Made by a program: the position numbers and the translations under genes. The notes beneath the pieces are model-generated. The model made no database searches and had not been told where the DNA came from. It saw only the letters and a list, made by a program, of their open reading frames with translations. Below, piece after piece: positions 1-6,218 of a DNA stretch of 6,689 nt. Within the stretch, counting starts at the first letter, position 1. Every line of letters begins with the position of its first letter. This DNA comes from Ramlibacter sp. (lineage in GTDB: Bacteria; Pseudomonadota; Gammaproteobacteria; Burkholderiales; Burkholderiaceae_C), in assembly GCA_028292185.1 (NCBI GenBank), contig JAQGMT010000036.1:1-6689 (forward strand). Reading direction: 5' to 3'.

Positions 1-1400
1 CCGCGCTTCAAACCACGATGTCTCCCCGATTGCAGCGCGCCGTGCGCCTGCTGCAGATGTCATCGCAGGATTTCGCGCAAGTGGTGCGCGATGCAGTGGA
101 CACCAATCCATTTCTCGAACAGGAAGACGCCGGCCCCGCGGCGGCGGAGCCCGCAGCGCCGCAACCCGTTGACTCCAGTGACGCCAACTACGAAGGCTGG
201 GGGGTGGACGGCAGCAGCCGCCTGCGTTACAGCGAGGGCGATGGCAGCGTCTTCGACACGCTGGCCGAGGGAACGTCGCTGGCCACACACCTGCTCGGAC
301 AATTGAACGTGATGCCGCTGTCCGAGCGCGACTTGACGCTGGCTTGCGCCGTCGCGCTCTCGTTGGACGATGACGGCTATTTGCGCACGCCGCTAGACGA
401 CGTGGCGCAGGGGCTGGAGTTGTCGCCCGAGCCCGATCGGGACGATTTGCTGATTGCCTTGCGGCAGGTGCAGGCCCTGGAACCCGCGGGTGTGGCCGCG
501 CGCAACGTCGCCGAATGCCTGGCGCTGCAGTTGCCGGCCATCCCGGACGCGAAGGCGAGGGCGCTCGCGGCGATCATCCTGCGCGATCACCTCGACGCAC
601 TCGCCACGCGCGACTTGCGTGCGCTGGCACGGCGCCTCGGTTGCGACCAGCCCGCGGTGGAAGCCGCGTGCGCCGCGATCCGCCGGCTCAACCCGCACCC
701 GGGCTGGCGCTATTCGCAGCCCTCGGTGCAGTACGTGACGCCCGACATCATCGTCAAGAAAATCCGCGGCCGCTGGAAAGCGGTGCTCAATGATGCGGTG
801 GTGCCGCGCGTGCGGCTGAACCGCAGCTACGTGGACCTGTTCCAGCAATACCGCAACGCCGAACACGGGGAACTGGGGGCGCATTTGCAGGAGGCGCGCT
901 GGACGGTGCGCAACGTGGAACAGCGTTTTTCCACCATTCTTTCCGTGGCGCAGGCCATCCTGAACCGGCAGCAGCACTTCCTGGCTTATGGTTCGATGGC
1001 GATGAAGCCGCTGGCCCTGCGCGAAATCGCGCAGGAGGTGGGCGTGCATGAATCGACGGTCTCGCGCGTGACCAACAACAAGTTCATGGCGACCCCCTGC
1101 GGCGTCTTCGAGCTGAAATATTTTTTCTCGCGCGGGCTGGCGACCGCCAGCGGCGGCGAGTGCTCGCCCACGGCGATCCGCGGCCTGATCCAGGAGATGG
1201 TCGCGGCCGAGCCCGCGGGCCAGCCGCTGTCGGACGTGGACATCGCGCGCCAGCTCGACGGGCAGGGCCTGCGGGTGGCGCGCCGCACCGTCACCAAGTA
1301 CCGGCAGCTGCTGCGCATCGAGCCCGCCGAGCGGCGCCGTGCCGCCGCCAACGACGCTTCGATGGCGCCGCAACAGGGGCCGCACGCGGCCGCCGCCTGA
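1..1400 (+). CDS. rpoN: RNA polymerase sigma-54 factor RpoN, 5'-partial
   Basis: Sigma-54 directs core RNA polymerase to -24/-12 promoters and needs AAA+ activators to open DNA. The reading frame is open from the first complete codon (base 3) and gives 465 visible residues. The ATG at 18 is not the start: it matches the internal Met of Region I (E. coli MTPQLQ, here MSPRLQ), so roughly ten codons lie upstream. Region I (RLQRAVRLLQMSS) is followed by a short acidic, Ala/Pro-rich Region II and the core-binding part with GYL and EPAGVAARN. The helix-turn-helix VHESTVSRVT is at 1044-1073, followed by FELKYFF and GGECSPTAI. The RpoN box at 1278-1307 reads ARRTVTKYRQ, against the usual ARRTVAKYRE. 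A basic, Ala-rich tail ends the protein. The next gene is a sensor kinase rather than hpf or ptsN, so this may be a second rpoN copy; that is inference. Family assignment is secure. Confidence 0.96.
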   Translation, partial: ALQTTMSPRLQRAVRLLQMSSQDFAQVVRDAVDTNPFLEQEDAGPAAAEPAAPQPVDSSDANYEGWGVDGSSRLRYSEGDGSVFDTLAEGTSLATHLLGQLNVMPLSERDLTLACAVALSLDDDGYLRTPLDDVAQGLELSPEPDRDDLLIALRQVQALEPAGVAARNVAECLALQLPAIPDAKARALAAIILRDHLDALATRDLRALARRLGCDQPAVEAACAAIRRLNPHPGWRYSQPSVQYVTPDIIVKKIRGRWKAVLNDAVVPRVRLNRSYVDLFQQYRNAEHGELGAHLQEARWTVRNVEQRFSTILSVAQAILNRQQHFLAYGSMAMKPLALREIAQEVGVHESTVSRVTNNKFMATPCGVFELKYFFSRGLATASGGECSPTAIRGLIQEMVAAEPAGQPLSDVDIARQLDGQGLRVARRTVTKYRQLLRIEPAERRRAAANDASMAPQQGPHAAAA

Positions 1401-1401
1401 A

Positions 1402-1418
1402 CGCGCGCAACTCGCGCG
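1402..1418 (+). other. Small GC hairpin just after the rpoN stop
   Basis: CGCGCG (1402-1407) and CGCGCG (1413-1418) can pair around a CAACT loop, starting two bases after the rpoN stop codon. No T-tract follows, so it is not a standard intrinsic terminator. It could weaken read-through from rpoN into the kinase gene or be chance in GC-rich DNA. Confidence 0.25.
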
Positions 1419-1431
1419 GCCGTCGCTGTTC

Positions 1432-1443
1432 TAGACTCGGGCC
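1432..1443 (+). promoter_or_regulatory. Possible -10 element placing a leaderless start for the kinase gene
   Basis: TAGACT at 1432-1437 matches the sigma-70 -10 consensus at 4 of 6 positions and is followed by six bases (CGGGCC) and then the ATG at 1444. Initiation at the normal distance would fall on or next to the A of the start codon. No Shine-Dalgarno sequence precedes this ATG, which fits a leaderless mRNA. No good -35 box is visible (AACTCG at 17 bp spacing), so the call is tentative. Confidence 0.35.
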
Positions 1444-2859
1444 ATGAAGCCCGAGATTCCGCTCGCGATCGCGACGCCCGCCGAAGCGCAGTGGGTCGAG
1501 GCCGAGCTGATCAGGAGCCTGCTGCGCACCGCGCGCAATACGCAGTGGGCGGGGCTGCTGCTGATTCCGGTGTTCGTCGGCGTGCTGTGGGACGACGCGG
1601 TGATCCCCATCCTGCTGGTGTGGGCCGCCTGCGCGCTCGCGCTGGCCTCGGCCCGCTTCCACATCATCGCCACCTACGTGCGCGAAGTCATGGCCGGCGA
1701 CGCCAGCGAACACCTGGCGTTCTTCGCCCGCTACCGCAGCATGTGGCCGGTGAGCGCGCTGGTGTGGGGTTTGTCCAGCCTGCTGTATTTCGATCACGCT
1801 CCGCTCGCCGATCAATTCATCTGCTGGCTGATGATGGCCGGGCTGGCGATGTTTTCGATCAACAGCTTGTCCAGTCACCTGCAGACGCTGCGCGCGTTCC
1901 TCGACACGCTGGCGCTCACCATGCTGGCGGTGATGCTGTGGCGCATCGGCGTGCAGCTGAAGTTCCAGGGCCCGTTCTATCACTACTGGATCGTGACGCT
2001 GCTGGTGATGTTCTGGATGGTGCTGCGCCAGGCAGGACTGCGCCTGCACCTGACGCACCGCAGAAACTTCGAGCTGCAATACCGCAACAACCAGCTGATC
2101 GAATCGCTGACGCGGCAGACCCAGGCCGCGCTCGATGCCGTGGAAATCAAGAACCGCTTTCTGGCGAGCGCCGCGCACGACATTCGCCAGCCGGTGCATG
2201 CACTGGGCCTGTACGCCGGCTGGCTGGGTAGCGAGCCCGACCTGGTGCATGAACTCGCGCCGAAGATCGTCGAGTCGACCAAGGCGGTGAATGCGCTGTT
2301 CGATTCACTGTTCGACCTGGTGCGCCTGGACTCGGGAAAAGTGAGGTTGAACATCGAGCCGGTCGATCTTCCCAAGCTGCTGTACGACCTGGAGCTGCAA
2401 TACCGCCCCGTGGCCGAGGCCAAGGGACTGCAGCTGCGCGTGCATGCCACCGCGGGCAGCGTGGTGTCCGATCCGATCCTGCTGCGCCGCATCGTCGGCA
2501 ACCTGATGTCCAACGCGGTGAAGTACACGCATCGCGGCGGCGTGCTGCTGGCGGCGCGCGGCAGGGGCCCGGCCCGGCGCATCGAAGTGTGGGACACGGG
2601 CCTGGGCATCGCGCCGGTGTACCAGCGCGAGATCTTCCGCGAGTTCTACAAGGTGCCCAGCCACGGCGGCACCGAAGATGGATTCGGGCTGGGGCTGTAC
2701 ATCGTCGCGCGCCTGGCGGGCATCTTGGGGCACCCCTTGAGCCTGTCTTCACGGCTTGGCCGCGGCACCGTGTTTCGCGTGATGCTGCGGCCGACCGACG
2801 CGCAGGAAGCGGCGGACCGCGCCGCCGCGTCAGTGGCTCAGCTCGCCAGCATCCCGTGA
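1444..2859 (+). CDS. Six-helix membrane sensor histidine kinase without receiver domain
   Basis: This 471-residue kinase would autophosphorylate on His and pass the phosphate to a response regulator. Hydrophobic segments at about 34-49, 53-70, 100-116, 124-142, 150-168 and 180-198 suggest six inner-membrane helices with no large periplasmic domain. A linker at about 205-235 may be helical. The H-box is AAHDIRQP with phospho-acceptor H245; the residue after it is Asp rather than the common Glu. The HATPase_c domain shows the N-box NLMSNAVKYT (353-362), G1 DTGLGI (D384), the F-box IFREFYK (397-403) and G2 GFGLGLYIV (from 413), so the ATP site looks intact. Many kinases with this HD(I/L)RQP box continue into a receiver domain; this one stops after a short Ala-rich tail. 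It starts 43 bp after rpoN and overlaps the convergent regulator gene by 22 bp. That regulator is the likely partner. The input signal is unknown. Confidence 0.93.
   Translation: MKPEIPLAIATPAEAQWVEAELIRSLLRTARNTQWAGLLLIPVFVGVLWDDAVIPILLVWAACALALASARFHIIATYVREVMAGDASEHLAFFARYRSMWPVSALVWGLSSLLYFDHAPLADQFICWLMMAGLAMFSINSLSSHLQTLRAFLDTLALTMLAVMLWRIGVQLKFQGPFYHYWIVTLLVMFWMVLRQAGLRLHLTHRRNFELQYRNNQLIESLTRQTQAALDAVEIKNRFLASAAHDIRQPVHALGLYAGWLGSEPDLVHELAPKIVESTKAVNALFDSLFDLVRLDSGKVRLNIEPVDLPKLLYDLELQYRPVAEAKGLQLRVHATAGSVVSDPILLRRIVGNLMSNAVKYTHRGGVLLAARGRGPARRIEVWDTGLGIAPVYQREIFREFYKVPSHGGTEDGFGLGLYIVARLAGILGHPLSLSSRLGRGTVFRVMLRPTDAQEAADRAAASVAQLASIP
2809..2828 (-). other. GC hairpin just past the response regulator stop (terminator-like, no T-tract)
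   Basis: GCGGCGG (2809-2815) and CCGCCGC (2822-2828) form a perfect 7-bp stem with a six-base loop. It lies nine bases beyond the regulator's stop codon in its direction of transcription and within the codons for the kinase's C-terminal tail (AADRAAA). No run of T follows on the - strand, so termination there is uncertain. Confidence 0.3.
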
Positions 2860-3497
2860 GTGCGAGCGTAGTGGATGGTCTGCGTGCGGCTCTTCACGCC
2901 CAGGCGGCGGAACAGCCGCCACAGGTGCACTTTCACCGTGTGTTCGCTGATTCCGAGTTCGTCGGCGATCTCGCGATTGGACAGGCCGCGATCGAGCATC
3001 ACGATCAACTGCTTCTGGCGCTTGGACAGCTTGTTGTCGGTGGGCGATAGCTCCTCGAAGCCGCCGTCGGCATTGAGCAGGGCGCGCAGCGCGTTGCCGA
3101 TCTCCTGGGCGCCGGCCGATTTCTCGATGTAGATGTCGGCGCCCGCATCGATGCAGGCTTCTTCGGCATCGGCGGCGGGCGAGGCCGACAACACGGCGAC
3201 CGGCGACTCGGGAAAGCGATTCTTCAGCTCGTGGATGCCCGAGGTGCCGGTGGTGTCCGGCAGCTTCAGGTCCAGGCAGATCAGGTCGGGCAGGCCTTGC
3301 AGCTTGACAGCCGACTCGATGCCGCCAATGCGGTCGAGCTCGACCACGGTGGAGCCGGGACGCAGGCGCCGCAGCAGCATCACGACGGCCTCGCGCATCA
3401 GCGGATGGTCGTCGATCACGTACAGCGTCAAGGGCTTCGCCGTCTTGGTTTCCGGTTTCGCTTCCGGCTTGGTTTCTGGCTTGGTTTCAGGTGGCAT
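2838..3497 (-). CDS. NarL/FixJ-family response regulator (REC + LuxR HTH) with PETK-repeat N-terminus
   Basis: This is a phosphorylation-controlled transcription factor of 219 residues from the ATG at 3497. Residues 3-18 are PETKPETKPEAKPETK, a charged Pro/Lys tail not usual in this family. The receiver domain follows: acidic pair D29/D30 (VIDDHP), phospho-acceptor D76 (LICLDLKLPD), S104 (VLSAS) and K126 (YIEKS), so all key residues are present. The C-terminal LuxR-type HTH runs from about 157 to 219 (LSKRQKQLI, GLSNREIADELGISEHTVKVHL). A longer form from an ATG at 3542 (234 residues) is possible. I prefer 3497 because a promoter-like sequence ends just upstream and the extra 15 residues look non-coding. 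Neither start has a good Shine-Dalgarno sequence. The gene lies 63 bp after trpS, and its 3' end overlaps the opposing kinase gene, its probable partner. Target genes are unknown. Confidence 0.92.
   Translation of the reverse strand: MPPETKPETKPEAKPETKTAKPLTLYVIDDHPLMREAVVMLLRRLRPGSTVVELDRIGGIESAVKLQGLPDLICLDLKLPDTTGTSGIHELKNRFPESPVAVLSASPAADAEEACIDAGADIYIEKSAGAQEIGNALRALLNADGGFEELSPTDNKLSKRQKQLIVMLDRGLSNREIADELGISEHTVKVHLWRLFRRLGVKSRTQTIHYARTHGMLAS
2903..2920 (+). other. GC hairpin past the kinase stop (terminator-like, no T-tract)
   Basis: GGCGGC (2903-2908) and GCCGCC (2915-2920) pair around the loop GGAACA, 43 bases after the kinase stop codon. The bases also encode the LFRRL stretch of the regulator's HTH domain. 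No T-tract follows on the + strand. It may slow polymerase leaving the kinase gene or may simply reflect Arg/Leu codons. Confidence 0.2.
3444..3491 (-). repeat. Four tandem 12-bp repeats encoding PETK/PEAK
   Basis: Four consecutive 12-base units at 3444-3455, 3456-3467, 3468-3479 and 3480-3491 read on the + strand CTTGGTTTCCGG, TTTCGCTTCCGG, CTTGGTTTCTGG and CTTGGTTTCAGG. On the coding strand each unit is one Pro-Glu-Thr/Ala-Lys block, so gain or loss of units keeps frame. The array lies immediately after the second codon of the response regulator. Confidence 0.9.
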
Positions 3498-3505
3498 AAG
3501 AAGTA

Positions 3506-3534
3506 AGGATAACTCCGATTGGGAGCGCGCCCAA
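3506..3534 (-). promoter_or_regulatory. Possible promoter of the response regulator gene
   Basis: Read on the - strand, TTGGGC (3534-3529; 3 of 6 to TTGACA) and TATCCT (3511-3506; 4 of 6 to TATAAT) are separated by exactly 17 bp. The -10 ends eight bases before the ATG at 3497, so transcription would begin one or two bases before the start codon or on it. This would let the regulator be expressed independently of trpS. Both hexamers are weak matches. Confidence 0.35.
3519..3534. promoter_or_regulatory. 16-bp near-palindrome upstream of the regulator, possible operator
   Basis: TTGGGAGCGCGCCCAA reads the same on both strands except for one mismatched pair around the central GCGC. It lies 22 bases upstream of the regulator ATG and covers the putative -35 hexamer. 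A dimeric LuxR-type regulator could bind such a site, which would suggest autoregulation. The alternative is a hairpin in the trpS 3' untranslated RNA (TTGGG/CCCAA arms), but no T-tract follows. Confidence 0.35.
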
Positions 3535-3560
3535 ACAGGCATGCGCTTCAGTTGCGCGGA

Positions 3561-4856
3561 TCAGGTCGCAGCGAGCGCCGTCAGCGCCGCAGCGAGCTCA
3601 TCTTGCGTGACCCCGGCGCCGAGTTGCAGCGATGCCTCAACAGCGGCGAGATTGGCCTCCTTGAGCTGGGCCACGGCCCGGCCCGCGTCCTGCGGTGACG
3701 GGAAGCCGGTGCTCTGCGCCAGCAATCGCCCGCCAGCGTCCAGCAGCTTGAAGTAGTGGCGGCCGTCCGTCTCACGGTACTGCTTGAACGACGGCAGCGC
3801 CGTCTTTTGAACTTTTTGCTTCGCCGTGGGGCCGGCCTGCGCCGCCAGGTTGCGCAGCCCGACGGCATGGCGCAGCTCGGCGATGAAAGGTGTGGCGATG
3901 GCGCGCGCCTTCTCGGCGCCGGCACGCAGGATCTGCTCGAGCTTCGCGGGATCGCTGATCAGCGCATCGTGGCGCTCACGCATCGGGGCGATCTCGCGGT
4001 CGATGCGCTCGAACAGCAGCTGCTTGGCGTCGCCCCAGGCGATCCCGTCGGCGTAGGCTTGGCGCAATTGCTGCGTTTCTTCTTCGCTGGCGAAAGCCTG
4101 GAAGATCTGGAACAAGGCCGAGCCTTCGACGGCCTTGGGCTCACCGGGCGCGCGTGAGTCGGTCACGATGCCGGCGATCTGCCGGCGGATCTGCGCCGGC
4201 GGCGCGAACAACGGGATGATGTTGTCGTAGCTCTTGCTCATCTTGCGGCCGTCGAGGCCGGGCAGCATCGCCACCGACTCGTCGACCGCCGCCTCGGGCA
4301 GCACGAAATGCTGGCCATACAGATGATTGAAGCTTTGCGCGATGTCGCGGGCCATCTCGATGTGTTGCACCTGGTCGCGCCCCACCGGGATCTGGTGCGC
4401 CTTGAACATAAGGATGTCGGCCGCCATGAGCACCGGGTACATGAACAGGCCCGCGGTCACGTCGGCGTCCGGATCGCTGCCGGCGGCGAGGTTCTTGTCG
4501 ACCGAAGCCTTGTACGCATGGGCGCGATTGAGCAGGCCCTTGCCGGTGACGCAGGTCAGAAGCCAGGTCAGCTCGGGGATCTCGGCGATGTCGGACTGGC
4601 GATAGAAGAACACCTTGTCCGGGTCCAGGCCCGCCGCCAGCCAGCAGGCCGCGATCTCGCGCGTGGACTGCTGGATGCGCGCCGGCTCGTCGCACTTGAT
4701 CAGCGCGTGGTAGTCGGCCAGGAAATAGAAGTTCTCGGTGCCGGGACGGCGGCTGGCTTGCACCGCGGGGCGGATCGCGCCGACGTAGTTGCCCAGGTGC
4801 GGCGTGCCGGTGGTGGTGATGCCGGTGAGATAGCGGGTAACCGGAGTGCGGGTCAT
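3561..4856 (-). CDS. trpS: Tryptophan--tRNA ligase with C-terminal extension
   Basis: This cytoplasmic class I synthetase charges tRNA-Trp with tryptophan using ATP. It has 431 residues, against about 330-340 for the common bacterial form. The Rossmann-fold HIGH-like motif is TGTPHLGN (16-23). VGRDQVQH (158-165) is the usual active-site segment, and GRKMSKS ends the catalytic core motifs (KMSKS at 205-209). The family-typical sequence runs to about 335. A Lys/Gln-rich linker (about 343-353) leads to an extra module at about 355-402 containing FKQY, HYFKLLDAGGRLL and STGFPSPQDAG, then an Ala-rich helical tail. The extra module resembles a YegP/DUF1508-like unit by eye, which is inference. The ATG at 4856 is nine bases after the stop of the M50 protease gene with no strong Shine-Dalgarno sequence, so translation may be coupled. 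It is the fourth gene of a - strand run, followed by the response regulator. Confidence 0.97.
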   Translation of the reverse strand: MTRTPVTRYLTGITTTGTPHLGNYVGAIRPAVQASRRPGTENFYFLADYHALIKCDEPARIQQSTREIAACWLAAGLDPDKVFFYRQSDIAEIPELTWLLTCVTGKGLLNRAHAYKASVDKNLAAGSDPDADVTAGLFMYPVLMAADILMFKAHQIPVGRDQVQHIEMARDIAQSFNHLYGQHFVLPEAAVDESVAMLPGLDGRKMSKSYDNIIPLFAPPAQIRRQIAGIVTDSRAPGEPKAVEGSALFQIFQAFASEEETQQLRQAYADGIAWGDAKQLLFERIDREIAPMRERHDALISDPAKLEQILRAGAEKARAIATPFIAELRHAVGLRNLAAQAGPTAKQKVQKTALPSFKQYRETDGRHYFKLLDAGGRLLAQSTGFPSPQDAGRAVAQLKEANLAAVEASLQLGAGVTQDELAAALTALAAT

Positions 4857-4865
4857 GACTGGAGC

Positions 4866-5534
4866 CTAGCCCAGCAGCGCCGTGAGCGGCGTGAGCAGGA
4901 AATCGAGCGACAGGTAACCCAGGCTGATCAGCGGGCGCAACCAATAGGTGCCGACGATGCCCACCAGCACCAGCGCCATCACGATGAAGAAGCCCCAGGG
5001 CTCCACGCGGCTCACGGCGTAGGCGAGGCGGCGCGGCAGGAGTCCCACCAGCACGCGGCCGCCATCCAGCGGCGGCAGCGGGAAAAGATTGAACGCCCAC
5101 ATCACCAGGTTCACCAGCACGCCGGCCTTGCACATCTCCAGGAAGAAACGCTCGTTGACGTCGGAAGCCGTGAGCACCGTGTAGCCGATGGCCCAGAGGA
5201 TTGCCTGGATGAAGTTCGAGGCCGGGCCGGCCAGGGCCACCCACACCATGTCGCGCTTGGGGCGGCGCAGCGCGCCGAAGTTCACCGGCACCGGCTTGGC
5301 GTAGCCGAACAGGAATGCGCCCGACGTGGCGAAGTACAGCAACAGCGGCATCAGGATCGTGCCCATGGGGTCGATGTGCTTGAACGGATTGAGCGTCACG
5401 CGGCCCATCGAGTAAGCGGTGTTGTCCCCGAAGTACCGAGCCACATAACCGTGCGCCGCCTCGTGGATGGTGATGGCAAAGAGCACCGGCAGCGCGTAAA
5501 TGAGGACGGTTTGAACGAGGTTGGCGATATTCAC
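4866..5534 (-). CDS. Site-2-type M50 family membrane metalloprotease
   Basis: This is an integral membrane zinc protease of the short M50 type, which cleaves substrates within or near the membrane. It has 222 residues. The zinc-binding motif HEAAH is at 24-28 in the first hydrophobic segment, and the third ligand is D157 in NLFPLPPLDGGR (149-160). AGPASN (102-107) and further hydrophobic segments at about 58-78, 97-121, 136-152 and 181-198 are as expected. There is no PDZ domain, unlike RseP. The start is GTG at 5534; MNIANLVQTV then aligns with the usual N-terminus of the family, and no ATG lies nearby. No clear Shine-Dalgarno sequence is visible. It sits 36 bp after yciO and nine before trpS. 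Substrates are unknown. Confidence 0.95.
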   Translation of the reverse strand: MNIANLVQTVLIYALPVLFAITIHEAAHGYVARYFGDNTAYSMGRVTLNPFKHIDPMGTILMPLLLYFATSGAFLFGYAKPVPVNFGALRRPKRDMVWVALAGPASNFIQAILWAIGYTVLTASDVNERFFLEMCKAGVLVNLVMWAFNLFPLPPLDGGRVLVGLLPRRLAYAVSRVEPWGFFIVMALVLVGIVGTYWLRPLISLGYLSLDFLLTPLTALLG

Positions 5535-5570
5535 GAGGTCGATTGTCTCAGACGCGCCCGGCGGCCGGCG

Positions 5571-6206
5571 CTAGAGCCCCAGGGCGGCGACGCTGCCCCG
5601 TCCCTGGCGCACCACGATGGCCTCGCCGCCGGTGCCCATGGGCGTGAGGTCGATCACCGTGGTGGGCTGGGACGGGCAGGCGCCCGCATCGACGACACCG
5701 GCGATCTGGTGCTCGAAACGCTCACGGATCTCGTGTGCGTCGTTGATCGATTCGGTTTCGCGCGGCGCCATCAGCGTGGTGGCCAGCAGCGGTGCGCCGT
5801 GCAAGGCCAGCAAGGCTTGCAGCGCCGGGTGATCGGGCACCCGCAGCCCGATGGTCTTGCGCTGCGGATGGCTGACGCGCCGCGGCACTTCGCGCGTGGC
5901 TTCCAGGATGAAGGTGTACGGACCCGGTGTCGCCGACTTGAGCAGGCGGTACTGCTTGTTGTCCACGCGGGCGTAGTTCGCCAGCTCGCTCAAGTCGCGG
6001 CACAGCAAGGTGAGGTGGTGTTTTTCATCCACGCCGCGGATTTGCCGCAGCCGGTCGGCCGCGGTTTTGTCGTCCAGGTGGCAGGCCAGCGCGTAACTGG
6101 AATCAGTCGGCACGGCGAGCACGCCGCCGCGTTCCAGCAGCGCCACGGCTTGCTTGAGCAGGCGCGATTGCGGATTTTCGGGATGGACTTCGAAGTATTG
6201 GGCCAT
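5571..6206 (-). CDS. yciO: YciO-type YrdC/Sua5 domain protein
   Basis: This 211-residue protein has a single YrdC/Sua5 domain. It resembles E. coli YciO along its whole length: N-terminal HPENPQSRLL, VPTDSSYAL (32-40), CRDLSELANY (69-78), PGPYTFIL (94-101), EVPRR, KTIGLRVP (117-124), PTTVIDLT (181-188) and a final VRQGRG. The related TsaC/Sua5 enzymes make threonylcarbamoyl-AMP for the t6A modification of tRNA. In them a KxR motif helps bind substrate; the corresponding stretch here appears to be RGV (57-59), as in YciO relatives that also deviate. An automatic label of L-threonylcarbamoyladenylate synthase should therefore be treated with caution. The ATG at 6206 is 12 bases after the transporter stop codon, and no obvious Shine-Dalgarno sequence is present. 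It is probably co-transcribed with its - strand neighbours. Confidence 0.93.
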   Translation of the reverse strand: MAQYFEVHPENPQSRLLKQAVALLERGGVLAVPTDSSYALACHLDDKTAADRLRQIRGVDEKHHLTLLCRDLSELANYARVDNKQYRLLKSATPGPYTFILEATREVPRRVSHPQRKTIGLRVPDHPALQALLALHGAPLLATTLMAPRETESINDAHEIRERFEHQIAGVVDAGACPSQPTTVIDLTPMGTGGEAIVVRQGRGSVAALGL

Positions 6207-6218
6207 GGCAAGCTGCGA

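Noticed and set aside
625..644. TGGCAC...TTGC as a sigma-54 promoter inside rpoN
   Set aside because: The spacing between the two elements is 10 bases instead of 5, and the site is within coding sequence.
393..1385. 330-codon open frame antisense to rpoN
   Set aside because: His/Arg/Gln-rich shadow frame of a GC-rich gene, with no recognisable domain and no separate start signals.
18..1400. ATG at 18 as the real start of rpoN
   Set aside because: Region I of sigma-54 is already under way in the codons before it, and this Met matches the internal MTPQLQ Met of the family. The frame stays open to the window edge.
1291..2250. 319-codon open frame antisense to the kinase
   Set aside because: Composition (His, Gln, Arg) is typical of a reverse frame, and it spans the rpoN-kinase junction; the + strand genes are clear.
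3133..3756. 207-codon + strand open frame opposite the regulator and trpS
   Set aside because: Ser/Ala-rich low-complexity shadow; both opposing genes have intact family motifs.
4141..5244. 367-codon - strand open frame spanning trpS and the M50 gene
   Set aside because: It is an alternate frame of two well-supported genes; the translation is Arg/Gly/Pro-rich with no motif.
5554..5571. GC hairpin between yciO and the M50 gene as a terminator
   Set aside because: The stem has a bulge and no T-tract follows on the - strand. The short gap suggests the genes are co-transcribed.
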